From the NCBI GenBank assembly GCA_037126765.1, contig JBBCBC010000008.1:1488001-1552000 (forward strand): a DNA stretch of 64,000 nt. The letters run 5' to 3'. The position numbers were made by a program, and so were the translations under genes. Positions 34,413-46,478 of this stretch are shown one piece after another (within the stretch, counting starts at the first letter, position 1; each line of letters opens with the position of its first letter). Under the pieces are notes generated by a model that saw only the letters and a program-made list of their open reading frames with translations, had not been told where the DNA came from and ran no database searches. The stretch is from Stenogyne calaminthoides (lineage: Eukaryota > Streptophyta > Magnoliopsida > Lamiales > Lamiaceae).

Positions 34413-34619
34413 TTTTTGGGGGAAGCCGAATGATAATAATTGTGACTAAAATGTGATTTTCTACATTAAATAATTAAAACAAAAATTTATGTGAATTCGA
34501 ATTTACGTAAAAAAAAAAAATCTTCAAGTGTCACTATTATGTTTGATTCTTTTTACAATGATAGTGCATATGCATAACAATGACATTAAAAAAATGAGTA
34601 GGATTAGTGTGAAAATTTG

Positions 34620-34860
34620 CATGTATGAAAATCTATAAAATTGTCCTAAATCAACCTATACACCCTAGACACTAAATAATAAACCCTAAATTATGACTTA
34701 TTTAGGTCGGGTGAACCATGAATCACTTGGGCCGAGTGAACCATGAACCACTCAATTTTGTCTTATCTTCACCAATTACAAAATTCAGTTGTAAATTAAA
34801 GTTTTTTCATGTATGAAAATTTTCATATTAGACTTTGTCTAAAAAAATTACTTAAATCCA
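34620..34860. repeat. dispersed repeat with GGTTCATGG motif, copy 1
   Basis: The core 34700-34760 contains GGTCGGGTGAACCATGAATC and GGCCGAGTGAACCATGAACC, the reverse complement of phrases at 51940-52000 and 63080-63130. An AAACCCTAA lies just outside at 34671. It is in the opposite direction to the other two copies. No clear terminal repeats are visible here. Confidence 0.5.
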
Positions 34861-35023
34861 AATTTATAGAAAACCTACTCAAAATCAAGTATAAATTTGT
34901 TTAGTTGGTAAACATTTCTAATATTAATCACAAGTTGCGAGGTTTAGACCCATGTAAAAGTATCCTTTTGACTCAATATAGAATATCGATACATAGACAA
35001 ATTCAACTCACAAATAATAAGAA

Positions 35024-35051
35024 CTAGTGCAAAAGCCGCGTAATACGCGGG
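35024..35051 (-). other. Helitron 3' terminal hairpin and CTAG end
   Basis: On the minus strand CCGCGTATTACGCGG forms a near-perfect palindrome (seven pairs around one base; a five-pair stem with a larger loop is more realistic), then eight bases, then CTAG, then T in flanking DNA. This is the rolling-circle termination structure of Helitrons. Confidence 0.8.
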
Positions 35052-35330
35052 TTCGTGTATAATTATTATTGAAGTATTGTAATTTAAAAGATGAAAAATC
35101 TATCATCAGCTGGAATATGTATTATAATATTACAAAATTGTACTGCATTTTGTTATTAATATTTAGCATTGTGGAATTGTATTTGTATATGACCATATAA
35201 TGTTATTTAATATAAATTTGTAATATTAATATGAGGTCTCAATGAATTATCCAAAACAAATATGCCAAATGCAGTTAATAAAATTACAATTTTTATTTAA
35301 TAGGAAAAAGAGTTCATTATGGCTAATATT

Positions 35331-38300
35331 TCACAAATTTCTAAACACTTCTTTGTACACAACATTGGTTATGTATTTGCATGGCTTGCCGTCATCATCG
35401 AGAAACAATATTTTCAATCCTCTCGGACTCTTTACTATGGAGATGGCAAAGTAGAGTTGTCCATGTGTAAAAATTGGTTTCGGTAGGTACAATCCGACAA
35501 TCGATAGAGATTGTCCCTGACTTTTGTTTATTGTCATAGAGAAGTATAAAAGGATTGGAAATTGTCTCATTTGAAATGCAATTGTTGATGTTTCATCTGA
35601 GTTACTTAGTGTCATTCTTGGAATGTAGACTCTATCTCCAATGTGTGTACAAGAATTATCTGTGCCTCTAGAATGTGCTTTCCTAGTTTTGTGATGATCA
35701 ATCTTGTTCCATTGCATAAACCAGACTTTTGATCAATGTTCCTTAGCAGCATTATAGGCACACCTATCTTAAGAACCAGCCAATGATTAGGAAGTCCTGA
35801 ACACTTGATCGAGTTTAAATAATCAACAGAGTACAATTCAACATCATTTCCAGATTGGCTCTCTGATGTGCATACACTATCAAAACTCAAGTACTCGTGT
35901 TTTTCTCCAGAAATCATAGATAACACTCTCTCATTAATAGACTCGACGACCTTGTGTGTTGGAGCTAGAATTGCCATGTCTTGAAAATATCCATCACAAC
36001 AAAAACAGTTAGTAACAAATGGATAAATATTGTGTATCATAGCACCAACTGGATCATTAATGTCTATTATCAAATTTTCCAAAGGAATTTGTATCTCAGC
36101 AAACCCATCACCAGTATCTCCAAGGTTACCATCACCAATCTTCAAAATCAAAATTTGAGAATTCAGTAAGTTATTTTGTAGTTGAATGTGTTCCAATGTT
36201 GTCATTGTTCAACCTCATATTTTTTGTCAGTTTTAGAACTTTACAAAACTCCCACAAATAAGAAGAATTGATTGTCCTGTGAACAACTTCTTCTCTTGAA
36301 CCTTTAGCTATAACTGGAAGTATTTGTCTTAAATCACCACCCAAAACCACTGTTTTCCCACCAAAAGGCAATGTATTTTGCGATCCATCTGCACTACGTA
36401 TTATGTCTTTCAATGATCTATCTAGTACTTCAAAACAAAATTTGCTCATCATAGGTGCCTCATCCCAAATTATGAGATTACCTTTTTATAATAAGTGCGG
36501 ATAGTTTTGTTCCCGGCTTTATATGACAAGTTGATGTCTCATCGATATTGATTAGGTATGGCGAATCTGGAATGAGTCGTACGTCCTCCTAGTAGTAGTA
36601 ATGATGCTATTCCACTCGAAGCTACATTTAGAACAATATGTCCATGCAATCATACAACTGCTGACAAAGCTGTCCAAACGAATGTTTTTCCATTTCCTCC
36701 GTAACCATATAGGAAAAAAAGACCTCCTTCATTCGACCAAACTGTGTCAAGAATCTGATTGAACACACTGCTTTGCTCAACCGTTAACTTAGAGCACAAT
36801 GTCTCATACTCTGTCTGTAAAGTTGTTCGATCATAGCGTAATTCTTCCTGAATAAGCTTGTTATATCCTTGTCTTCAAAAAAAAAAAAAAACTTGTTATA
36901 TCTTTCAGATGACATAATTTGGTCGGAAAAGTCATTGAATCAAATCTTTTTAAAGTGGTTCCATTCTGCTGTAGTAGATTCTCAATCTCCACCAATGCAA
37001 AATTTTTCAGTTCGTCATTAGATAGTTGCAAATCTAAGACATTTTTTTCAAAGCATTATTGTTTGTAAAATTTAATAAAAATATTATTGTATAAAAAAAT
37101 ATGTATAATTGAACAGTTATAATAATCAATGCAACAAAATTAACTACATACCTTGCATATTTAGAATTTGTCTTTGCCCATGTAATATGTCATCTGAAAG
37201 ACACTCTCACGTCCTTTGAAAAACAACTTCTGGAGAAGTCATGCATGACGACATCAGAAGTACTGCAAATAATTTTCTGACGTAATGTGCCGTTCCCCAA
37301 AAACTTGTCTCCATGATTCCATCAATATACTCCCTATCATCATCCAACAATCCCATAGAGTAGCAAGCTTCTTTAAAAGTAGGATAAACTACTCCGCTAA
37401 TAGTACGTATGTCTTTGTGACATGTAGCACCTCTAGTATGGGGAATGAGCAGTCCCAAGTAGTATTGTTCTCCTGCGTCGGGTGTAACATATTGCAATCT
37501 TCCCAATGAAGGAATTTGTTGTCTTGGATGCCACATACGCTTTGTATTATCCCAAACAAACTTTGATGGAAATTCCACATACGTAAGTTTTCTTGCTTCA
37601 TCATTATCCTTGTTGCATTCCATCCATGCAAGAAACATCGACTGTTGCGCTGTGGGGCGGGCAATAACATCATCGATGCCATCATTATCATTAAAAACGA
37701 CACCTTGCTCATTCTCAAGATGGAAACTTAATCTTTGAACCGCGGGGAATCTGTAGTGTATATCGAACCCCATAGTTCTCCACACAGCCTCACATGGAGA
37801 AACATAACGACATGTAATGTAATTATGTATCTCATCTTTAGATTTATCAGAAGTTTCACCATCGTTATTATGTGCAACAATTGCTCTTATTCTATCAGGG
37901 CCCTTGTTAATATACTTGAATAGATACTTTATGGATTTATGTTTGTTGCACCACTCAACATTTACATGTGCTTGATACCTACACAACAATGTTGGATTTT
38001 AAGGTACAACAAAAGCATTATCCAACCGTACATTCAATTTCTCAACTGTACGTCCATTGTTTCTTAGCCTGTATTCTGGTTATCCCTCCTCATCCACATA
38101 AGTCTTCTCATTGTACTTCTTGGAGAAATATTTTGAGCATTCGTTTCTAATCATGCAAGGCGAGTTTTTGTTAGCAGTTCCAGATGGTCCATGCATCATA
38201 TATTCTTTTACCAAGTCATGCAAATTTGCATGTACATCTCTATCCGGTATTTCAGCAAATATAACTCGATCAACATCATCCGGAGTTGGAATTTTGTTGT

Positions 38301-39909
38301 CTTGGTGCAAGAATAATACTATATGTGCATGAGACAATCCTCTCTTTTGGAATTCAACTGTATAGATTACTGCATATAAAATTGAAAAACAAATTAAACA
38401 TTAATTTGATTTGTTTAAGAATTTGACAAGTATATATAAGGTTATGATAATTGAATATATGTAAAATATATTTAAATACTTACCTGCTTGTACTCTTCCA
38501 AACAGCTGATTATGTTAATAAGTGCATCTAGCTTCATTTTGAACACTCGACATAGTATATCTAGTCTGTCTTCGGATTTAAGGCCTTTATTATTCAGTAA
38601 CCGACTGCTTTCCGGCCATTTTGGATTGCAAGTGAATGTGATGAATAGACCAGGATATGAATACCACTTGCATATTACCATAACATCTTGGAAGTTATGT
38701 ATCATGTAGCGCGGCCCTCCAGTGAATGACGACGGTATAAATCTTTTTCCCGAGGACGATAGATCTGTATGACCTCGGGAAGCTGCATTGGCTAACTCGC
38801 TCAACTTATCAACTTTAAGGTTTGGTTGATTAAATTTTATATATGATAATCTTTCTGATTCAATCATAGTATAAGCATCAACCAAAAACTGCTGAAATAG
38901 CCGTCTTGAATGGAACAAAATGTTTGATTCGTTATGCCTTTCATATATTCGAAATGCAAAGAACTCACGCATCGTTAGTTTATTTCTTTTTCTGGTGGAG
39001 GACGAAGCGTCTTTATGTTGTATTCCCAGACGGTAACCATCTTCTCCATAAGGGAACAACAAAGGATACTGAAGCGGAATGTATGATGGGTGAAGCTCAC
39101 TAATGCGTTGTAAATCCCCACTCCTTGTTTCCAAAACTACATCTCTTCTGTTCACTGATTGATCAATGTCATCAACAATTAAAGATTCCACTTCCGATGC
39201 TGTTGGAAGGTTATGAGTTCTACCATCTTTATGTCTTTTTTCATATAACCTTAATCTGACAGTTTCAGACTGGGTTGGCTGAAAGCGTTCTCTTGCATTC
39301 CTAAATTGTATTGCAAAAGGATTTACTTGATCTATCATTGTTGTCAAATCCTTTACAATTGAATCATCCAAATTTGAAGTTGCATCAGCCGCAACCACCA
39401 CTGTACACAAATAATTAATCAACACTCATTCTGTTAGTTCAAGCAAACAATGTAATAAAATTGAAATTAAATATTTTATGAACATATATACAAACGAACT
39501 TGAGTGTCGTTTTCCTATTTTGGATTTCATTGTCAGTGTCATAAATGTACAACTGACAGAACTTTGGAATATTTATTTGTTCAGGCAACAAACTTCCAAT
39601 TTTGTGGTAATTTGACCCGTGTATCCTAAAAACATAGGGTGCACCACCCTTGTTAATTGAAGTGTCCATCATACCGCCCATCGAGGTAAAACTGAATATA
39701 ATGTTGTATGCCCTAATGTTGTTGATGAATTTTTTATTCCTCGCATCTATACCAAATAGAAGGTTCCATAATATCTCAGGTGGCTGAGTTAGTCTAGGTA
39801 ATTCAATCTTGCCATTAGAGCAACAATTTGGGAAATTCGGGAGAATATTCATTTTCTTTTTACTACTCCTCTCTTCGAACCACATAGCAGCATCGCAATG
39901 CACACACAT
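35331..39909 (-). pseudogene. Helitron Rep/PIF1 helicase gene
   Basis: Blocks follow in order. N-terminal cysteine motif CVHCDAAMWFEERS (about 39870-39908). Helitron-like N domain with FTGGPRYMIHNFQDVMVI and LFITFTCNPKWPE (38610-38740). HUH nuclease motif SHAHIVLFL (about 38310-38337). Two-tyrosine motif KYLFKYINKGPDR (about 37890-37930). PIF1-type helicase with Walker A GYGGNGKT (36683-36706), Walker B WDEAPMMS (about 36440-36463), VVLGGDLRQILPVI (36325-36366), and the end MTINKSQGQSL with LYFAIS near 35445-35545. An apparent one-base shift at about 36480-36490, just before Walker B, and other breaks interrupt the frame. Some gaps may be introns, for example near 38345-38480. The protein nicks, unwinds and rejoins element DNA. 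Confidence 0.85.
36868..36891 (+). mobile_element. minimal retroposon insertion (24 bp) with target duplication
   Basis: CTTGTTATATC occurs on both sides (36857-36867 and 36892-36902) of a short piece, CTTGTCTTC followed by 15 A. An 11-bp duplication around a poly(A) piece is what a nearly complete 5' truncation by LINE machinery leaves. The nine non-A bases resemble the 3' end of the LINE in this window (TTGTCTTCCTTTC before its A tail). Confidence 0.6.
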
Positions 39910-40129
39910 GTGTGTTGGGTCCCCAAAATCAATGTATCCTGAAGATATATAAATTATATAAATATATAGTCAATTCAAAAATATAGGAAAATGAAATTTA
40001 GTGTTAATTGAACATATGTTTTTAACCTTCAGTTTGTAAGTTGAATGTATTTCCCACATCATTGTTCAGGTTCGTGTATCGCAAATCATTATCTACATGT
40101 AATAAATAAAAGAATAATTATTGCATATT

Positions 40130-41230
40130 TTAAAATAATAATCCTAAAAATACTAATTTATGAACAATTTTAACCTCATGTATGCATGCAAATTTTGGAA
40201 GCGTACCATTGTTGAAAGGTTTAGGATTATTTATTGAGTTGAATGAATTGATCGGTTTCCCAACCCCATCGAAGGATAATGTTTCGGTGACCAAGTTTAT
40301 TGCAGAATTTTGTAACTGCATCCGATCGTGCTGATGAGTATGTTGTGTTTCATCGAGAATAGACTTTCCCTTATCTAATTTCATTTAAATAATGAGAAAA
40401 ATATTAGTATGTATTACATATGTAATTTTACAGTTTGTTCAAAAGAAATAAATATATTGAAAAAAATTAGATTATTAGCTAACCTGCTGCCGATAATCTT
40501 TGTTTTTTATGAATTGCTGATGTTGCACCCACATCTGTACTGTCTGCAACATTATATTCCTCTATTAGAAAGGGAAAATAATGTACATTTATATTTTTTG
40601 AATACGTTACAATGTGAAGTGGTATTTAAAGTTAAAGTATGTGTGGATTTACGGTCATCATTCTCTGTATGTAATAAAAAAAAGAATAACTATTGCAGAT
40701 TTTAAAATAATAATTCTAAAAATACTAATTTATGAACAATTTTAACCTCACGTAGGCATGAAAATTTTGGAAGCGTACCACAGTTGAAAGGTTTAGAATT
40801 ATTTATTGAGTTGAATAAATTGACTGTTTGCCCAACCCTGTCGAACAAAAACGTTTGTGTGACCAAGTTTATTGCACAACCTTGTAACAACATCTGACCT
40901 TGTTGATGATTTTGTTGTGTTTCATCGAGAATAAACTTTCCCTTATCTAATTTCATTTAAAAAATGAGAAAATATTAGTATGTGGTACATATGTAAATTT
41001 GCAGTTTTTCTAAAAAAAAATATGTATATTGAAAAAAATTACAGTATTAGCTAACCTGCTGCTGATAATCGTTGTTTTTGATGAATTGTTGAGCTTGCAC
41101 CAACTTCTGAATGATCTGCAACATTATATTCCTCTATGAGAAAGGGAAAATAATGTCCAATTATATTTTTCGAATACGTGACAATGTGTAGTGGTATTTA
41201 AAGGCAAAGTATGTGTGGATTTACGGTAAT
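40130..41230. repeat. tandem duplication, unit about 572 bp
   Basis: The stretch 40130-40690 and the stretch 40702-41230 are direct copies displaced by 572 bp. Matching landmarks are CCTTATCTAATTTCAT at about 40369-40384 and 40941-40956, and GCTAACCTGCTGC at 40479 and 41050. Copies differ by scattered substitutions and small indels. Confidence 0.82.
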
Positions 41231-41599
41231 CAACATTACAAGGAGAGAGACACTGTCATTCGCATAAGCAGGTGCATCTAATAAATAATAATTTTTGTTA
41301 GCTTTGTACTAATTTTAGACTTTGATAACAATAAAATGTAAAAAAAAATTACGTACCAAAGGAATGATTTAGCCTCTTATTTGTAAGAAATTGTTTCCTC
41401 AACATTCTTGCTTTTTTGGATAGTTGTCTCTCAATCATGGTATCTTAAAAAAATATTCATACAATAAAATTTATTCAAGAAAAAAACAGATGAATGATTG
41501 ATTTGTTTAGTATCTATTTATGTATTGAGATATTTTTATATTTAAAATTTACGTACTCACCAAGCATTTGTGATCCATTTTTCTTTTTAGAAATAAAGA

Positions 41600-44022
41600 A
41601 TTTCCTCATCATTCGTGCATGTCTAGCAGTTGCTCCTTCAAACAGGGAAAATTATATTGCAGATGCAAATTAAATAGATAGTGTAATTTTAATTTGAGAA
41701 TTGCTTTACACGCATTTACTTATGAAAATGATATTAATAAGGAGAAATACTCTTGGTAGTTTGAAAGTTGAGAGACGTTGAATGTGGTGCATGATGTGAA
41801 TAACCTGTTAAAAAGAATTGTCCTGGTGTAAAATAATATTATAATCTTAAAAGTTTCACATTCATAATAGTTACCTGGGGGATTACTCAGTCGGCCGCAA
41901 CTGTTGTTTTCTTTTGTCATTGTTGTACCTTGAACTGGTAATGGTCATAATTTGAAACAATTGTTATAGATATGATGAATTATAGGTTCTACACAAAAAT
42001 GAAATAAAATTGTTAACTGAATAATTGAAAATTATTTTAAGGTGACCAATTATTTACATTTGAATGTCATTAATAGAGGAAGACAGTACGGAAAGATATT
42101 TCAGGCTTGCAACTTATGTGTTGTGGCATTTTAATGAAATCAAGTTTTAATTTTGCAAAAGACGGTCATTAATGTTGTTTGAGCAAAAGTAGGACATTAT
42201 TATGAAAATGGCGTATATAAACAGGTGAAATCTAAAGAGTCTATTTATTAAAACTGAAACTTGTAAATGGATTTAATTTGTGTAATGTCAAAACTTGTAG
42301 ACATAGTTTTGACAAACTTAAACTTAATGTCCCATATTTGGCAAACTAAAAATTATTGTCTGTAACTTGTCAACCTCGGTAGTTACCATTTAAAATCAAA
42401 TTACAAACAGAGTAATTACACAACACACTCGTAAAATATTGAAATTGTACCATTAATTTAAGTGAGTAATAGTAACACAACATTTAATGTAATATAACAT
42501 AATACTGATTTAACCAAAATATTCAAATGTTTTCCTAACCTGGAAATTTATGTATGAGGATAGTACTCAATTTCCACTAAAGCAACCTTTAAAGAAACAA
42601 ATAGTGAAGATAGCTGCGGGCAAAAGACGGAAAAGGGAAATAAAAAGCATAAAGTTAGAGGCAATGAAAACAAAATATAAATAGCATCTGCTAGTATATC
42701 TAACCTTCTCATGTTAGGCATGTTTCAAGCAATAGTTTTGTAAGTGTAAGCAACAACAATCGTGATAAAACTCATAAACACATATAATCATTAAGTCCTA
42801 GAAACTTAAAATCCGAAATAATTAATTTCCTCATCATTCGTGCATGTCTAGCAGTTGCTTCTTCAAACAGGGAAAATTATATTGTAGATGCAAATTAAAT
42901 TGGTGGTGTAATTTTAATTTGTAAATTACTTTACACGCATTAACTTATGAAAATGATATTAATAAATAGACATATTGTTGGTAATTTGAACGTTGAGAGA
43001 TGTTGAATGTGGTGCATGATGTGAATAACCTGTTAAAAAGAATTGTCATGGTGTAAAAGAATATTATGATTTTTAAAATTTCATATTCATAATAGTTACC
43101 TGGGGGATTACTCATTCGGCCGCAACTGTTATTTTGTTTTGTCATTGTTGAACCTCGAACTGGCAATTGTCCTAATTTGAAACAATTGTTATAAATATGA
43201 TGAATTATAGGTTCTTTGCAAAAATGAAATAAAATAGTTAACTGAATAATTGAAAATTATTTTAATGTGACCAACTATTTACATTTGAATGTCATTAATA
43301 GAGAAAGACAGTACGGAAAGATATTTCAAGGCCTGCAATTTATGCGTTGTGGCAATTTAAGGAAATCAAGCTTTACTTTTACAAAAGACGGACATTAATG
43401 TTGTTTGAGCAAAAGTAGAACATTATTTTGAAACTGGCGTATATAAACAGGTGAAATCTAAGATTTAAGGGTCTATTAATTAAAACTGAAAACTTGTAAA
43501 TGGATTTAATTTGTGTACTGTCAAAAGTTGTACACGTAGTTTTGACAAACTTAAACTTAATGTCCCATATTTGGCAAACTAAAAATTATTGTCTCTAAAT
43601 TGTCAACCTCGGTAGTGACCAGTTAAAATCAAATTACAAACATAGTAATTACACAACAGACTCGTAAAATATTGAAATTGTGCCATTAATTTAAGTGAGT
43701 CAAAGTAACACAATATTTAATGTAATATAACATAATACTGATTTAACCAAAATACTAAAATATTTTCCTAACCTGGAAATTTATGTATGAGGATAGTACT
43801 CAATTTCCACTAAAGCAAGCTTTAAAGAAACAAATGGTGAAGATAGCTGCGGTAAAAGACGGAAAAAGGAAATAAAAAGCATAAAGTTATCTTCACCATT
43901 TGTATATCTAACCTTCTCATCTGAGACATATTTCAAGCACGTAGTTTTTAAGTGTAAGCAACAACAATTGTAATAAAACTCATAAACACATATAATCATT
44001 AAGTCCTAGAAACTTAAAATCC
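41600..44022. repeat. tandem duplication, unit about 1235 bp
   Basis: The first copy covers about 41601-42835 and the second about 42836-44022. Shared landmarks include TTTCCTCATCATTCGTGCAT (41601 and 42836), ACCTGGGGGATTACTCA and TCATTAAGTCCTAGAAAC. The copies are co-linear with small indels, for example an insertion of ATTTAAG near 43462. The junction lies inside AT-rich DNA. Confidence 0.85.
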
Positions 44023-44708
44023 TAAAAAAATAAATAAGTGTAAACATTTAAATGAGTAATAACAAACTATAGAACATTAGGATGCATAAAGATTTTATTG
44101 ACAATGTTCAGTTGTAAATATGATTTGAATTTAAATGATGACCACTATACTCAGAGTAACACTAACAATATATATGAGAAAACATAAGACCAAAAAAAAA
44201 TCACTAATTAATATAGAAGAAAATTTCATAGCTTCTTTAAAAAAAGTTTTATAAGAAACACAATTTTTTTGTATGACTGCTCGTTTGTTTACACTCCAAA
44301 CATTGAGACCTAACTGATAAAACTTCACAATTCTTCGATTGTGGCCATTAGATTTTGAATTCAAATCAACTATGATTTTAGTAAAACAGAAAATATGAAA
44401 AATCTATGATTTTCAACTGCGGACACCAGATTTTGGTAAAAAAAAATTTATGCATAAATAGTTGTAAGATGAATGCATATTAGAAAAAGGTTTTCCCTTC
44501 TGTTTTCTCGCAAAACAATTTATGAACTAAATATGAAATCCTATTAAAAAAAATAAAATTCTAAAATGTTCGTTGTAAGTTCAATTTCATCAACCATCAC
44601 ATTTCTTCAATTTCAGTCGTACAACGTGGAACTAAAAATTAACCTGCAAATTATAATGTAAAGTAGGAGAAGTGATTGAATATTAAATACCTGTGTCCAT
44701 GTGAATAT

Positions 44709-46478
44709 GGTGATCGATTGGTTTCGAGTAACTGCAAGATTCAGAATCAATGAAAGACGTCGAATTTTATTGATCAATTTTTGGAACTCAAGATTTCCTT
44801 CATGTTGTTATCAACATATGTTTCTATAAAATTGAAAGAGCAAGTAGAGAATAAAAAAAAATTGTTGTTAACCGTAGATGAATGAAGAAGAAATCTCTTT
44901 AGATTTAAATTCTTCAAAAAATAATAATTAATGTAAAACGGTTTAGATATATTTGGGATTTTTAAAAAATTAAAATAATGACAACATGATAAATTTAAAT
45001 AGCAGGATTAAGTGGTCCATTAGTTATATTGTAACTTTAATGGTTGGAACAATTGTGTTTGTAATTTAACGTAAATCATTTATTTGGAATAATGGCATTA
45101 CTTTTTCTACAATATAGTACCCCAAATAATGGTCTGACGTTTCACACTTAAAACATTAGTAGACAAAAAAAAAGGATAAAACAAAAATAAAAAGAATACC
45201 ATAGAAATTGATCTACAGATTTCATGGACAGTTTGGTGTGTATAAACATATGAAAAGTAAAGGGTTTAAGGGTCTAATTTTTTCAAGTTTCACCTGAGAA
45301 TTAATCATAATTTAATAGATGACCCTGTTAAACTGGTTTCGTATTCACTTTACATAAGTGTTTAGTTACCACAACTAATATCATTTTGTGATATAATTTA
45401 TATCCTTATCACGATTAATACAATTTTATAATATAAGTTATACCATTCAATATCATGAGCAATACACGTTAAGTTATTACGACTAATACTTTTTAATAAC
45501 ATAATTAATACCATTAATCTATTTTAATGCATCCTTTGTATTAAACTTGTTGACAGTATAATTTGCCGCTATGGAACCCTTTTAATAAAATATATTAATT
45601 ATAGTTGCTTTCAAATAAAACTTATGTCACTTATAAATTCAACAATTATTGACATTTGGTGGGGAGGGTCGTAGACATCAAGTAATACAATTATTATAAC
45701 CAATGTAAGAAGTACAAAGACAGAGGCACAAACTACATAATAACAAAATGAGATGGTTCTTGCAACCATTAAATAAATGAGCTCCCACAATTGCATTTTT
45801 ATTTATAAATAGTTATTTTAATAAAAGGTCTTAATTTATAGCTTGAACATTATGTAAAGAAGAGATAAAATGCACGTAATTTTGGATGTTGGATAAATAC
45901 TCGAAATCCATAACTATAATCGATGTTTAATTTTAACAAAACATACTAAGAATGCCACATACAGAGAGATAACGATGTTGAACCTGTTTCGTCAAATTTA
46001 AAGACCAAATCTGCAAGACTATAACAAAACGGAAAGTAATTTGAAGGGTACAAAATTTCATCCAAAAGACATGCATGGCAAGCCTTTTGTGTTCATATTC
46101 AATGCACTGTCAATAACACAAATAGTTTTTATTGGACCATGATATATTTTCAATTAAATGAAACAATTGTTGGAAAATATTATACAAAACTTATTAAGTT
46201 TAAAAACAATTGAGATCTGAAAGATGTTGAGATTTATATTTATAAGTACATGACATACGACATCTTTTGTAAATACAATATTTGAAGGTTGTTTAATTAA
46301 ATTAAATTATTTTATAAGCAAATGCAGCTGAATTTCGAAAAGATTAAACACAATATTCAACAATACGAATCAAAATATTATACAATCCTAATTATGAAAT
46401 CTGATATTTATAGTTATAATGCTACCCAGTCCATTGACTAACAGGCGCATTGCATGTATAAACATAACTTATACAAAT
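44709..46478. other. AT-rich Helitron interior without recognisable genes
   Basis: Non-coding AT-rich DNA between the two Helitron genes. Open frames here (for example 45611-45796 minus) are short and show no family signal. Confidence 0.45.

Larger units (their letters stand above)
39960..44708 (-). pseudogene. upstream exon region of the Helitron gene with two tandem duplications
   Basis: Minus-strand exon-like blocks with plausible borders lie at 40130-40384 and 40702-40956; both start MKLDKGK and share the pattern FNSINN(P/S)KPFN and GTLPKF. A second pair lies at about 41880-41940 and 43090-43160, with NNSCGR(L/M)SNPPG. A possible first exon ATGGACACAG with a GT donor lies near 44700. I recognise no domain in these parts; they may code a variable N-terminal extension of Rep or a separate small protein. 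Conservation of frame in both copies suggests coding sequence when duplicated. Confidence 0.45.
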
